A DNA stretch of 64,000 bases from NCBI GenBank assembly GCA_951799445.1, contig OX637291.1, forward strand, positions 5,830,501 to 5,894,500, in the 5' to 3' direction. Below, piece by piece: positions 11,010-25,146 of the stretch. Under the pieces are notes generated by a model. That model saw nothing but the letters and a program-made list of their open reading frames with translations. It ran no database searches and was not told where the DNA came from. How positions within the stretch are numbered: the stretch's first letter is position 1; every line of letters starts with the position of its first letter. This DNA is from Pseudisothecium myosuroides. Taxonomy: Eukaryota > Streptophyta > Bryopsida > Hypnales > Lembophyllaceae. A program made the translations under genes and the position numbers.

Positions 11010-14000
11010 CCTTCTCCTACTCATACGACATTCACAAAGTTCAGGCTCTCGATCAGATCTCTAAGAAGTCTCAACTTGTTCGTTTACAAGCGGAGGCAGG
11101 TGTTTCTTTGCCGAAAAATGAAGTTATCATGTCACCCCGACTGGGTTTCTGCAGTGCAAGTAACTGACCATGCATATTTTAGCACTACTGAACCCACACC
11201 TGAATTGCGAATCCACGCTTGCCAACTAGAATCTTTGAATTGCGAATCCGCCCTTGCCAACTAGATTTTTGCTCACATAGTTAATAATTTCACCTTCAAT
11301 AGATCAGAATGTTTGCCTGCTGTGATTTGCCGCATTTGATATTTGACAGAACCTTCCTGACAATTGATAGCATGCAGAATTATCTGTTTCGGACAGCTTT
11401 GAAGGTCGTGAGCACTTCTAGTTGCTAATTTTTACGGTTGGATTCAGTGCTGATCGCGTGAACATTTGTTCCTTCTCAACAGATAAACGCAGCCGAAATG
11501 AAAGGCGGACTTGGGGAGTCACGTTTCCTGCTCCCACTTTCAATGACTAAGCTTAGAATGGTCCGACCTTAGATGAATCAGGGTTTTGGAATCCATGGCT
11601 AAGCAACTCTTGAATGTTGACTGTACTGTGCGTGCAGCAATGTATTGAAATTCCAATGTACTGTACATCCAAGTACATCAATATACACATGGTTCAACTT
11701 TCTTAAAGAGTGATTTAGCTTTTTCTAAGCAGTGGCAATAATTTTGGATGAATTTTCGATGAATTTTCGATGAGGTGTCTATGCGCAATCTCTTTAAAAT
11801 GGCAATACTGCTTTCAAACGGCCCGTTTATAGTTCTAAACAGACATTCTGAAATCTATACCTATCCTAGATGGTGAAAATGGCACACCGTCAAAGTGGCC
11901 CTTGGAATACCGCCATTTTAATAAAATTGCCCATGTCTACTTTTATACATCCTTAGGAGATAGTAATTTTGTTAAATAGATGAACATGAGCAATGAATTA
12001 TGGTTGTACATAGATATTGATGAGGAAAGCAAGGAAGCGACATATCTATCTTCATAGTAGACGTATGTTGGTGAGAACTGAAAATTTCCAAGCTAATTTT
12101 TGGCTTCTATATGTTTTGAATTTTGGCGACATCCACAGGAAAGCAGTGATGACAAAGGCTTCAAGACAAGGAATGCTAGCTAGAGTGCAAGGGCTTTGTT
12201 TTGACCTTGTCATTACAAAAGACTAGGGAAGACAACATGCGCATAATCTGTATGTGTTGTGGTCTTTTCTATTTTTGTTGTTGAATTGAAGATGTATGCC
12301 TTAATTGTGGCATGGAGGTTTGGGAGTTGGTTACTTGTAAAATTCTTGTCAAAGCTCTTCAATTGTGGCAAGATTGGACTTGTATTCTTGTGATGATTTG
12401 TTTTCTTTGAATCTACTTTGGATCTATTTCTATGTTGCCAAGTTATTGGCCAAAACAGTAGTATAGGCCAAAATAGTAGGCCAATACTTATAGGCCAAAA
12501 CAATAGTCTTTGTAAATTGAAAGCTTTAACAAGTTGTCTTTGTAAGCTTTTTGTTGATGTAAAACGAGTTTTTATTAGAATGTGCATTACATATTGTTGA
12601 TTATGTATCATGATATTCATTTTAGTGATTTCAAATCACATTATTTATATTACTTCTAATTGTCAACGTCTAGGCGCTAATTGAAATGGTTATGATTGAA
12701 AAGTGTATTTTGTTTACCTTGGCAATACTATTTTAGTTGTTAATTCACAAAAAGCAGTCAATTTTTGAATTTTTCATGCATAATTGCTTGCAAGAGATGG
12801 TCATGTAAAACTAAATTTTTATGTTGTAAAGGTGAATCCTTTAGTTTGGAACCATAGTTAATGCAACAAAGAGTTTGTGGATAGCAAGTGCCCTTATTAG
12901 GGAGTCAATTTATTAAATATTATTCCCATTGGACAGGGATTTGCTTGGAGGACTGGGGAAGAGCCATATAGTTTTTGTCTTTGGGAACATATATATAGTT
13001 AATTAATTAGACTCCATTCTCAACCTTGATCTTCATTGTATCTACACGGGCATCACGTGGGAGCTGGAAATGTCTCATGAATGTATTTTGATGACGCTCC
13101 ACATAATGCCATGTCCCCCCATCGTCCATGTTTGCCCACCTCTAGCCAATTATTTGCAACATGTTTTCATCTTCCACCGTTGCTTTCACATCATCTTTTG
13201 TAAGCCCTAATGTTTGCAAAAAATAAAAAGTTGTTGTCAATGCCTCAATTGCTTCACTATCTACGCCTTGGTGTACAAAATGTTGGTTTATTTGAGTGTC
13301 TAGACCTTTTGCATTGAAGTTAGAGTTTCAATTTTCTTCAATTGTGATTGATTAATTTTGCAAGAATGAGGACACTTGTGTTAATTCCTAAGCTCCGAAG
13401 GCATTTTTTCCATCAAAAAACTCTCAAAACCTCATTTTTATTGCAAAATGCAAAAAACTTTAGAAATTGATTTTTTGCATATTTGGCCGCAGGATCTTCC
13501 ACTAGACTAGGAAAAAAATGTGTAGAAGAAATTTAAAAAACTTTGACCACATGGATTGCAAGATATTTGTGTTTGAAGCAAATAAATTGAGTACTTTTGT
13601 ACCTTGCTGAACTAGATTTTAAGGCTTTGAATCTTCTTAGGTGAAATTTTTTGTACTACACATTTTAAATATCTAATTTTTTACATTGAAGAATTGAGTT
13701 GAAAGTCTAAGAATTTAAAAAAGAAACTAAAAACAATTGATTTTCATTCTGTTAAGTAAAAGTATATATGAAATTGAAAGAAAATCTAAATTGTTAATAG
13801 CTCTAAAATGGAGTTAAAAATCACTAATTTCAATGGTAAGATTGTTCTAGCAAGTTAACTAAATCCTCTTAAGTATTAACCCCTAAAGGACCAAACATCT
13901 TTTTTTGGCAACATAGCAACTTTGGATAGCTCACTATAAACAAAAAAAGAAAAAAAATTCTTTGAAATTTTCACACAAGATGTTCCCAAGGAGTAGCTTT

Positions 14001-17000
14001 AAGGCCAAACAATTTCATAACTTTTGACTACATGGTTAACAAGTTATTGTATGATATGTATTTTTCATTGATCTCTGGGCAAACCAAACAACTCAAAAAA
14101 TTTCTTAAAGAATCACTTTTTTAAGAAATAAAAATTTGAAATTGGTTTTCTAGATTTATATATACGTGGAAAGCTTTGCATTATTCCATTTTGATTAATG
14201 AGATGAAAATTATGACGAGGGTTTTAGTTTGTGGGTACTTTTGGAATTTCTATTCTAAAATAAACTTTGAAGTCCTTTATTTAACTCAATTTTCAATATT
14301 TTTGAGAAAAAATGAAAACATTGGATATAGATTGTTTATTATTCTCTCTGTCTCAAAATTATCTTCTTGTTGGACAAAATATTCCATATTAAGGCTAAAG
14401 ATAACATTAAAAAGTCCCATTTTGCACTACCGTACTTGAAGATTTGATTTGGCAGTTAGGTGCCGGAATTGAGTTTCCACGTCAAATTATCAAGGGTCCA
14501 CATCACCTTGCACCATTCACAAGATGACGTGTGGCACTCTTTTACAAAAATGACTGAATTTCTACTGAATCTGATCTTCACGTAGGGTATAAGTAGAGTT
14601 TAGTGTACTTCTAGCATTCTAGAAACTTTGAGTTTTGAAGCCCTTTTTAAAGTGTAGTTTGGGAATATTGAAAAGTGTAGAATTTTTAGGCATTTTCAAG
14701 GACCATCATTGGTCAATTGAGTGTTGGTTGTTAGGTCATCATTTTGTAGGCATTTAGTATATGCCTAAGCCCATGTGTGGACCTTTTTTTCCCCTCCTAG
14801 AGCTTCGTCTCCTTCAATTGGGCAATATTCAAAGAGATGCAAAAAATAAGAATGAGCAGTGTTAATTGACCCCATTAATCATTTCATTTATTTTTTGATT
14901 GATGATTGCATAGATGGAGGGAAAACTACTATTTGGAGTTGTTTTGTTGGTTCCAAATAGCATTCAAAAGCCAAATTTGACCAATTATCAATGTCACAAA
15001 GTACAACAAGATCATTTTGGATAATTCCATGACTAAATTTTTGATAGTTTTATTAGTATTTCAAATTATTCTTTACTTCTTTCTACTTACTATTTTTTCC
15101 TATATGTTGTGCAATTCCAGAATTTTTCAAATATGTAATCAACTTGCCTTGAAGAAAGAATTTAAAGAGGTACCAACAATTTGGGCATTTTTTCATACAA
15201 ATGTGATCTTGTGAAGTGCAGCTACCCAGTTTTCTGTAGGGCCAAAAAAAGGATTTTTGTCAATTCAAACGCTAATATCTTGCAATCCACACGGTGAAAT
15301 TTTTTGAAAATTTTCCACAACTTTTCAAACTAGTGTACTACAAGATCCTACAATTGCATGTGTCCAAAAATGTTTTTTTCTCTAAAATTTGGTACTTGTA
15401 CTAGAAATGGTAGTTCTGGAGCATTTTTGGTGAAAACATTGTCAAAAACCTTTGGAGATTAAACTTTTTCTTACTGAAGAATTATAAAAATTGCTTTAAA
15501 AAATAAGTTCCATAAGTTATTTTTTCAAAAAGATGCTTAGATTGTCCAAAAAACAAGTTTGCAAGTAACTTTTTCATCACTAATTCAAATAGTACAAATC
15601 GAAACTTTTTTTGAAATGCCAAATTGTGAAAGTTTTGTTTTGACTTTTTGTAATTATTTTTGTACTGCCTGAAAAACTCCATTTTGGGCTTAGGATGACA
15701 TAACTTTTGCTTTTGGACATCAATTGAAATAAAGCCTTAGATGAGATTTGGGGGGTCTGGGGGGCCATTTTAGGCCATTTTCTGGCTCTGTTCCCCTAGG
15801 CCTTAAAGAATGCTGCTGTCGGATTTTTTTTAAAAAAAAAAAAATGAAAATGAAAAACAAAATGTTGTTTTTTTTGTTTTTTTTCTCGGAAACTGACGTG
15901 GCAGTCCCTTGGCCATGTCAGCGCAGCTGTTGCACTGCAGTTTTGGCTTCTTTTTGAGGCTGGGAACTCTGAGGAACTCACAGCCCTTCAAAGGGATTGA
16001 AAAACATCTAATGCTAAATAATGTGTTTTTTACATCTTCAAAAAAATTCAAAAAATCACAACAAAAATTGAGACCATAAGAGCCTATTCAAAATCCATTT
16101 TGTCCCCTAAGGAGACACTAGGACTTTAAGGGTTAAATACAATCATTTGAGATGACATAAAAGCTTTCTAAAAAGCTAGAAGAAAAATTCTAAATTAAAA
16201 GAAATTCTATTATCATTTGGGCCTTACGATTCCTAGTTTTATATATTTATGATTGCCCAACTGTTAGATAACTTTGAGTTCCAAAGCCCTTTTCAAAGTG
16301 AAATATTAAGCTTATTGCAATAAAATTAAGAGAAACCAAAAGATCATTTTAGGATAGAGGGAGTACAATTTAGCCAAAGACAAAGTACAAGTTTCTAATT
16401 GTTAAAATATACTATGCATTGTAATATCTAATTACATGAAAATTATATTACTAGATAGATCTGCTTTGAAGATGTGATTGTCTGCCTTCTCTTTCCAATC
16501 CACTTGAGTTCCAAGTGTGCAAAAACTTGAGAAGAGTGATATAGGTCCTTGTCAGAATGCATCAAGAGCATCAAAAGGATCACCCGCCAAAGGATCCCAC
16601 AAACTTAATTAATGTTCTTTCTTCTTTGTATTTTGTTAGGCCTTTTCCTCCACTACCTTCTTGGTGGTGGTGACGATGATGTTTCTCTAAGGCCATTATT
16701 TGTTATCAATAATGAGTAGACTAATGATGTTGTGATTTTTTTTATGCTATAGATTGTGCAAAAGAAGATTTTATTTGCATTCCTACATCTATATATGGAT
16801 ACCATAAAAATTTGCAATTTATTTTTTATTTATTTATTAATTAGGATGAAACAATTATTGAAGATTCCATTTCAAAATATAACTTAATTGCCTTTTAGTT
16901 CAAAGCATATCTTAACATTCTGAAAGCAATACTTTATAAATCACTATATGTACAAATCGTATTCTATTGATCAAATATAGCATCAAATTTTAACAATGTT

Positions 17001-18672
17001 CAATGCTTATGATAAATAATGCTTTTAAAAAAAAATCATTGAATTAATTTTGCATTGATCAATTATATGATATTTCTAGTAATTTTTCAAAATTTTGTTC
17101 AATAATTAAGTTTTTTCATTGAACACATATTTTTTTTAATTTGTATAATTTATAACTTCTTGATCTTGCTTATTTCTAACATTGTATGTAATAAATTTAT
17201 TAATATGATTAATCATCAAATTTCAAAATGAACAATTCTTCATACTAACCAAACCATCATATTTCACTTGTTGCTATCATTTCCTACCAAATTTCTTTAA
17301 TGTTTGCAGTTATAATTCAACATCTAATTTATCAAGAAAATTGTTTATCCAACCAATGAACGGGGAGTGCCGCCGGTTAATTACAAGCTAGCCGGTTGAT
17401 CTTGAGAATTTTTGAATGAGATAGAAATGTTTAGGAAGGGATTCCGGAAGAGAAATGAAGGTTTTCAGAAACGAGCCGACTAGAAAAAAAATGCTGGCAT
17501 TTTGGCAAGCTGCCCTAGGAGTATCCACGGCAAATCACCGATTGAAAGGCATTTTTCACGGTGGGCAGCCGACCGGGCATATACTTTTTAGGAATTTTTT
17601 TAATACTATGTATAGTATTCTAGTGCACCAAGTAACCAAGGTAACCAAACTATCATACCAAGTTACCAACTACCAAATTCCTAATAATCAAGTATCCCTC
17701 ATTCAAAGTTTGACAGGCATCCAAAGTCATTAGCTTTTAGTATTTGGGAAATGGCGGGGATATGGAAAATTTGGAATCACTGCACTCTATGCCTTGGATT
17801 CTTGGAACAGCTGGAAGATTGGAAGACTGAAAGTATGTTGTGTGTAAGTCTGTGAGTTACCATTGCCCACTTACCCAAATAAGGATGCTTTTAAGACAAA
17901 AAAATAGAAAGTGAATGCCAACATTCTTTAACCCTAAACACTTGGAAAAAAAATGGGGAATGAATGACAAGGAAAGTAAAGCAAAAAAAAAATGGGGAAG
18001 GAATAAAAATCCCCCACCAAAACAAAAAACCAGACCCATTTTAGACATTTAGGAAAGTAGATAATTGAAATAAAAAATGTTGACTAATTGCCTAAGTACA
18101 TTAAGAAATGGGGGATATGAACCGATAAAATTTGCACTCTTTAGGCTCACTTCCGGGTAAAAATTGAAAAATCCGAGCTACCTCCTAGAAGCTAGGAAAT
18201 TGTCCGTTTCCTGTATAGAACTCCCCGAACTGTGTACCCAACCCAAAATCTATTATTTATAATGAATGCAACAACTAAAGGTTTGAAGGAGACTGTCAGA
18301 ATTTACGAGATCCTATTGTTTTGTATTGTCTTCTTTGTGACACTCATCAAAACCTAATCTTGACCAGAACAGTTTAAGTTTCAAAAGTATATTAGGAGCT
18401 TAAACCTTCAATGTCATAACATTCAGTAGCCTTCAGAGAGGCTGCCTTTTCCTCTCTAGAGTCCTCATCCACGACTTTCATCCCCACATATTTAATGTAA
18501 GCTTTGGTACCAGTGACTGTCCATTATGATATGTTCCATTTTCATTTCTTAATCTTAGGACTGGACATACAAATCAACAAATATCTGTAGTGAAAGATGT
18601 TGGCCAAAAATCCAATGAGTAATACACTAATATATCATAAATCTTTTCAATCAATTACTTAATTTGGTTTTC
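11010..18672. other. Gene-free AT-rich region with dispersed repeats
   Basis: No phase-consistent exon series, transposase motif or RNA gene was recognised. The stretch is AT-rich, most strongly at 16380-17340. It holds related repeat copies: a block at about 13485-13590 recurs inverted at about 15255-15345, and a more distant copy lies near 13990-14050. The ORFs here are short, low-complexity and lack coding character. A run of short 'ataggccaaaa'-like repeats lies at about 12440-12510. Confidence 0.7.
13876..16136. mobile_element. Possible terminal-inverted-repeat element, about 2.3 kb
   Basis: The left end ATTAACCCCTAAAGGACC and the inverse of the right end (TTTAACCCTTAAAGTCC) match at most positions over about 18 bases. 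The interior contains no recognisable gene. No clean target duplication was found, so this is a weak call that could be chance in an AT-rich background. Confidence 0.25.
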
Positions 18673-19298
18673 TAAGAGGAAAGACAACTCTATATATACA
18701 CATGGGGTGGTAGGAGGTAGAGCAACCCATGTGGGATAAATAAACTAGAATTTGTAGGTTCTCATGCACTCATAGTTAAGTCAAAAACAAAGAAATGTGT
18801 TAAAAGTAGAATTTTAGACCTCATTTAGGCATAGTAAAATAACTTTTCTCAAAAAAATTTGAACTAAAAAAAGTTGGTAAATGACAATAAGTCTTACCTC
18901 CAAAAATCCGTTTGGGATTTTGAATCTCCAATAAAAAGTTATGAACAAATTTCGGAGAGGGGTTGGAATGGATTTTTAAAAGTGTTAATAGAAAATGTCC
19001 ATTAAAAACCCTCTCCAAAATTTGTCTATAACTTTTTATTGGAGATTTAAAATCCCAAACGGATTTTTGGAGGTGAAACTTATTGTCATTTATCAACTTT
19101 TTTTAGTTCAAATTTTTTTGAAATTTTTTATTCTACTATGCCTAAATGAGGTCTGAAATTTTACTTTTAACACAATTTCTACTTTTGACTTAACTATGAG
19201 TGGTAGTTGAAGAACTACAAATTCTAATTTACAAATCCCACATGGATTGTTCTACATCCTACCACTCTATGTGCATATAAAGAGTTGTCTTCTCACTA
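18673..19298. repeat. Foldback: near-perfect inverted repeat with two arms of about 295 bp
   Basis: The left arm (about 18673-18965) and the right arm (about 19003-19298) are inverted copies around a spacer of about 40 bases. They share long exact blocks such as AAAAATCCGTTTGGGATTTT and CTCATTTAGGCATAGTA, with scattered substitutions and small indels towards the outer ends. A transcript would form a long hairpin. No coding content was seen, and the terminal sequence does not identify a superfamily. Confidence 0.8.
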
Positions 19299-22200
19299 TT
19301 AGGGCAGAATGCACATATGGATTCCAATACATAGTGAGGTAATTCTACAATAACATTGAAATCAATAATTTCAATGAATACTGGAGGGCGCTAGAAAACC
19401 AAGAGGAAACCAACACATTTGTATCGGCACCAACACATGGAAGGCTTTTGGTATGAAAGCATGAAATCGTGAAGTGTATGAAGAGAAATGCTATTGGTTC
19501 ACACAGTAAAGGGAACTGTTCGTTGATTTCTGGTGACAGTAAAACAATTCCCGGTGCCATTATAATGAGCTTTTTCTAAAACATTTTGGCCCTTTGTTGC
19601 CTTCCATGTATGACAGGCAACACTATGGCAACATTCATGTTAGTGTCATCTGCTCAAATAGAGTGCAAAATTAATTAACAGTCATCCTTTTAAAATTCAA
19701 GAATCCAGTACACATGCCACGTGGGGAAAAAAACAAACATTTCCCTCTGTACATGAAATATTCGGGTTCTATCTCATCTTCAGAACTCGGATGGGTCTCC
19801 TTCCACCACTTCCTCAGAGAAGCAGTTGCTGCACATCGACTGAGATATTCTGTGCCAGTGCGTTCTCCAATCGGCTAATATACATCCTCCCCTATTCCTG
19901 TTCTACGAGAACCAACTTCCACCTACCTCCAATGTGCCCTTCACATTCACTACATTTCTAGCATCTACACACGCAGAAACCCCAGGGCTGTAAAGAATCC
20001 CGAGTCCCACATATTGACGAACATAATCCCTCATCTTCTCCTGCAACAACCGTTCCCAAAATTTCACAAGAAATGACTGATTTCGATGATTATTGGCACC
20101 ACAACTTCCCCGGCGTCTGAGTTCTTTAAAGGTCAACGCTACATTCCCTTAGTCGAATGCTTACATCATAAAACCATGGTTTCTCCAGTTTATTCTTCAA
20201 GCTCCTTCACCTGCATTGTGGAGCACTGCAAATTCTCGTCCACCTTCCGGTAAAATCTTCATTGCAGTGGCTGAAATGTACGCTCTCTGTGGAAAACCGG
20301 CACTTCAAAATTCCAGACCACGGCCACATGACATACCTGAATTCCTCATATGCCTTCAGGAAGTTACCATTCCGCTCCAACTATAGAACTCTTTCGCTTG
20401 TGCCATCAATAACAGAACTACCCGACTGCCGGAGCAACTGTTTCACCGATACTGCACTGACTTCTCCATGTTCAAGCCTTGCATCCCCTCCTCTGCAATT
20501 CAAATACTCGAAGTCATTATTTAAGATTATTTTTCCGCGAACATGCTTGGAAATTCATAGCATGCCCACAGCCAACCCAAGATCCTCCAATGTTTACAAT
20601 GCGTGCTGTCAAAGCATCTTTACACTCGCACTGTGCATGCTTTCCACAAATCGTTCACTTCGGAATTCTCTGCATTAGAATCTGGGGACCCACTTAGAAG
20701 CGAATACGTCCAGCAGACAAGCATTTCTAAGATACAAAAATACCTTTCCCCTTTTCTTCCATAGAAAACCAGGTAGCTTCATGGGCAGCCATGCATTGCT
20801 TGTCCTATTGGAACTCTGTATCACAGTATTCAAAAATGGACACTTCTACAGTGAAATAACGGATGCATTCCAGAAAACGCGTCCACCATGCATGCTCCAT
20901 ATCACAGGCCCTAAGCTCCGACTACCACAGCTGCAACGTTCGTTACGGCTCTAAAATGGTCGACATAACTTGGGTCCGCTCCTGTTGACGTTCAACCTCT
21001 CCGCTGCGTTTGGCCTCTTTCCCCTCCGTCTGTTTCCTTCAAGCACATGCACTTCATTGTACATTACACCTGCCCAGAACAATCCAATGACAGAAATTCG
21101 TCCACTGCCTTCAAAGACAAGCATAACTACTCTGCAAACATTCATTTGAAAACAGATACTACGAAGGTTTCGTCCGCATGCTCGTAAAAACTAATGTCAT
21201 GAAACCACAGCTCATACAAACAATGTCTTATTACAAACAAACATGAATTAGAGAATGCATACTGAATTCCGATTTTCCACTACCTGAATGTCAAATTGTC
21301 GCTTGTGCCATGTCCTCCTCTCCGAAATACAATGAACCATTCCTTCGCCTGCTGCCCGACAAACACTGAACAACAGAAACACAATGCCCAGGCGAAGTGA
21401 AAACCAGGAGTGCACAGAATGGAGGCACCTATTAAAACTCCTGGGACCCCGACGCTACATTACCGTCCACAGTCATAACTCCCTGCAAAATTGCAATTGT
21501 TTAGGAATTTCAAACTTGCGATTCACTGCCCACCCTGCTCAGGCAGCCCACTAGTCTTCGTAACCACAAACCCAGGTCCACGTACACTGTACTGCGGACG
21601 TCGTCTCATCTGAACAAGGATGTCAGCTTCCCTTTTCACAGGTATTCTACCTCTCGCCATCCGGACAATCACATTCACAACCTCCGTAAATAATGTTTTC
21701 TAATACCTTTTGTTTAATCATCATGTGCCTCCCCACTGCGAGTGACGCTGGCCCCTGCATTCCCACCGTAACTTTAAAAAAAATTACTACTCCTGTGCAC
21801 ATAATCGTCCTCTCCATAGTGCTGATGACCATGGCCGGCTTTGTACAAAAGTTGACATTCTTGCTCCATCTATGCACGCTATGTCGTATCCGAGACTCCA
21901 CCTCCATTTTCATGACAGCCCTCCTTCGTGTGCTCTACACCTCACAAACAACAACTGCATCGTCGTCAGAGATTGAGCCCGCCCGCCCTCATCAACTGAA
22001 GAAACTGCTCTGCCTCTTTTCTGGGTTGTGCGGTCTGTCTTTGACGCACTCTCCTTCTTCATTTCGTACACTGTGAATCCATTTCCCTCAACAGGATTGA
22101 AATAACAATTTGCATCATGAAGTCGAGGTCATCATGACGTGCCTGCCGCCGGTACAGATCAACAGCTTGCACTTCTGGAAACTAAGGTCACAATCCTCAG

Positions 22201-22428
22201 CTACACTATGTACAGCGACATAGACAGCCCCACTCTGTAACTGAAACATTCAGTTCCCAAAAGCACTTGCCGTTCAATAACTGAACCCGTAGGCAGACAA
22301 CAACAAGAAGAATAGCATGCACTTGTCAAGTTTTCTCACGAAGAAATGCTGCAATATGACAAACACATCTGCGAAGATGTCTTTGTCACTCTGAGTCCGA
22401 CGAATCTCCTAACTCACGATCGAACGAT
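19299..22428. other. Decayed sequence with coding-like minus-strand fragments, probably 3' part of the outer CACTA element
   Basis: No complete gene is supported. On the minus strand, 20136-19903 gives a coherent coding-like stretch (ELRRRGSCGANNHRNQSFL, then FWERLLQEKMRDYVRQYVGL) and about 21145-20951 a shorter one. Neither belongs to a family I recognise. The region lies downstream of the DUF4216 exon of the outer element, where a 3' subterminal region or captured fragment would be expected. The outer terminus was not found. Confidence 0.35.
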
Positions 22429-24695
22429 TCATTCTTCTGTGACTGCTTTGCAGAAAAAGTCCTCTGGACCGACCTCCGTTGCCGTAGATGGGCGGTTGGG
22501 AATGTCTTCGGAAATCACGTCAGGGGGGCGCAGACCTTCGTAGTCCTCATCTCTTCCTCTGCCAAACAACTCCGAAAACTCTGTTCCGTCGGTGACGTTA
22601 TCCACTCGCCTCCCTCGTACCTCTTTTTGCAAGACCACTCTCCAACCTGGCGATTCCTCAGCATCCACGAAAAACACCTGCTGACAGTGTTTTGGGAAGA
22701 CAAATGATTCTCTTCCAAATGGCTCACAAGAATCGAAATTTGCGAGCGTGAATCCCCACTTGTCCTGTTTCATAGTTGCATGTGCTCCTCGGTAGTTCGC
22801 CTTCACCCACCTACACACCAAAACAACAACACTAGTGCGCCGGTAGTCAAGCTCCACTATCTCCTCCAATTCGCCAATGTACTCGACCTCTGCTTCCACA
22901 ATGTTCTGATCCCTCGCACTCGAACGCCAAGGTCTTGTGAATGTCGCCGTAATGCCGGAGTCCTGAGTTTGTAGCGCCCTCTCATAACTTGCAACTCAGT
23001 ATCGACAACCAAATGCCCACATGCTTCTGAACTTCTTGCACTTGAATTTAGGGGGAATGCAAACGTCCTTCACAATGTCTTCAACTTCCTCTCCTGCCTC
23101 CACTGCTAGTTGGACATCCTCTTCAAACCACGTGGAAAACGATGGAAATTTAGATAATTCTGCCGGGAATGCAACCCCTCTTCTCCCCTTCCTGTGTGGA
23201 TGACGTCTACGCCACAATCTCCTTTGCTCTTCTCTTTGTCCCTTCAGTTCTTTGTATCTCCTACAGCATCTAAGTCAACCAGTCCATTAAAAGAGAAAAT
23301 GCAGATACTTCAACTACTTCACTTCTTCTCTGTCCTATACTCAATGTCAGACTCTACTGTACATGATTGCCTTCACTTCTCCTGCTTTCAGGAATTCCAT
23401 TTTGTCCTTCAATATACCACAAGCAAAACAGTAGAAGAAAGGGATGGGCCGACACCACCCTTTCTTCCCCACGAGCTTCAAACTATTGCTTCCGTCTCCC
23501 ATGCACTGTATCGCCATAATCTGCACTGAACAGAATCTCATACTTCTTCATTTCAAAAGCACCTCAAATGACATAGTGCACTCGCGGCTCCTGAAAACCT
23601 CACTCACCCCTCAAAGCAGCGGTGGTCACTCTGTCTGAGTAGGCACACATCACGAATACCAAATAACGACAACATGACATATGCGCAGCTCATTTTCTAC
23701 GGAACATACACCGCCTCCCGTAGAAATGAAAATGTACACTTCAACGTCTGAAAATCCTACAAAAACATTCAGAAAAAGAAATGTAGACTCGCTTACTATC
23801 GGTGCTGCTCGCAGTAACCCGAGGTGCCTATGACAAAATTGTGAAACAACTCCCTCCGCTCGTCTGATAAAGTTGCGGTCGTCCCTTGGCCTTCAAGTAC
23901 CTCATCCGTCATTGTCGGGTCTTCTTTCGAGTCCCAAACCCTTGTCCGCATTGGAGTGTAATTTTGCATGTACTCTGTCACATACCCCGCAGCTTCCTCC
24001 ACCTCATACCTTGCAAACATACTACCTTCCGGCTTGGCCAGGTTTTTTACGTAGCTTTTCAATCCCTTGTAGTAACGTTCATAGGGATACATCCATCGAC
24101 AGTGAACGGGACCACATATATATAATTCTTGTACAATGTGATATGGCAAATGCATTATGATATTGAATGCTGTAGGAGGCAATACTTTTTCCAGTAATAC
24201 CATGGTCTCCGCTACATCTCGTAGAAGTTGCTCCTTGGAGTCCTTACTTATCACCTTCTCGCACACTCTTTAAAAAATCCTACTCAGTCTGATGATGGCA
24301 GAAGCCGATTCCTGGTTCTGAATGTTTCAAATGCATATTGGAAGTATTTGTTGCATTATGATGTGGAAGTCATGAGATTTCAACCCTTGAAGCTTCATTC
24401 TTTCCACTCGTCGTCGTAGATTGGAAACGTACCCGCTCGGTGTTCTCAACCCTCTCAGTGTCTCCAAGAACTGTGCTTTGTCCTCCTTCGACAATACGTA
24501 CTCAGCTTGCGGCATGCTGTACTTATTTCTCCCAAGAAATGTTTCTCAAAGCCAAAGATGTTCCCTCACGGACCGCCCCTGAAGATCAAGCCTAACAGCT
24601 GGTGTATCCTTGTCGCCCATGAGGAACTTCAATAATGCTTCACATACATTTTTCTCACAGTGCATCACATCAAGCGTGTGTCGGCATGGGAGATC
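22429..24695 (-). pseudogene. CACTA transposase, 3' half: TNP2 end, DUF4218 and DUF4216 (outer element)
   Basis: The minus strand opens at a CCCCAG acceptor at 24696 with DLPCRHTLDVMHCEKNVCE, the conserved end of TNP2. DUF4218 follows without an intron (LKSHDFHIIMQQ, then VQELYICGPVHCRWMYPYER), to about 23815. A second exon, 23260-22429, carries DUF4216 (ELDYRRTSVVVLVCRW, HCQQVFFVDA, GWRVVLQKEVRGRR). In-frame stops lie at 24546-24548 (TGA), 24327-24329 (TGA), 24270-24272 (TAA) and 22996-22998 (TGA), so it is dead as a protein. It is the downstream half of the gene that starts at 56757; the first exon here joins in phase 0 to the exon ending at 54945. A 29.4-kb CACTA element occupies the intron between them. 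Compared with the inner TNP2 gene it lacks the intron after the MQQ motif. Confidence 0.85.
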
Positions 24696-25123
24696 CTGGG
24701 GAAAAGAAAAAAACGTTTGTCAAGTTCTATTCTCTCTTGCTTTTGAACGCTACAGAGGCCGAACACAAAATCACGCCATATCTCAGATACACCTTCCACT
24801 ATATTTTTTTCCCCGGAGTGTAGGGACCCACTGGAATGAAATATCACTGCTACAAAAAGAAACAATAAATTGGAGCTACAACTGTCCGGACTCCTTCCCA
24901 TGTGCATCGACACTACCTTCGCACATACCTCTCCAATGCACATTCCCTTCCATCTTCACTTACGGTTCATTCTCTACCATGGTATTCAATTATGCACCTT
25001 GTTTTTGCAAAACAATTTCACCCATTGCAGGTATCTTCTTCCATGAAATTTCCATTCATTCCAGTTCTTGACACTATTTCATTCCTTCTTCTGTTACCGC
25101 CAGCAATTCCCAAGTTCACAAAG
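24696..25123 (-). other. Downstream part of the outer transposase intron, ending in the AAG target duplication
   Basis: This is non-coding sequence between the 25124 terminus of the inserted element and the acceptor at 24696. The last three bases, AAG (25121-25123), repeat at 54485-54487 and mark the insertion point. ORFs crossing 25124 are artefacts of the junction. Confidence 0.7.
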
Positions 25124-25146
25124 CACTATAAGAAACCCGTGTTTTT
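25124..25146 (+). repeat. Left terminal inverted repeat of the 29.4-kb CACTA element
   Basis: These 23 bases starting CACTATAAGAAACCC match the inverse of 54462-54484 exactly. AAG precedes them. Confidence 0.95.

Noticed and set aside
20262..20678. 138-codon plus-strand frame
   Set aside because: No motif; coding character, if any, is on the minus strand in this region, and the frame has a non-ATG start.
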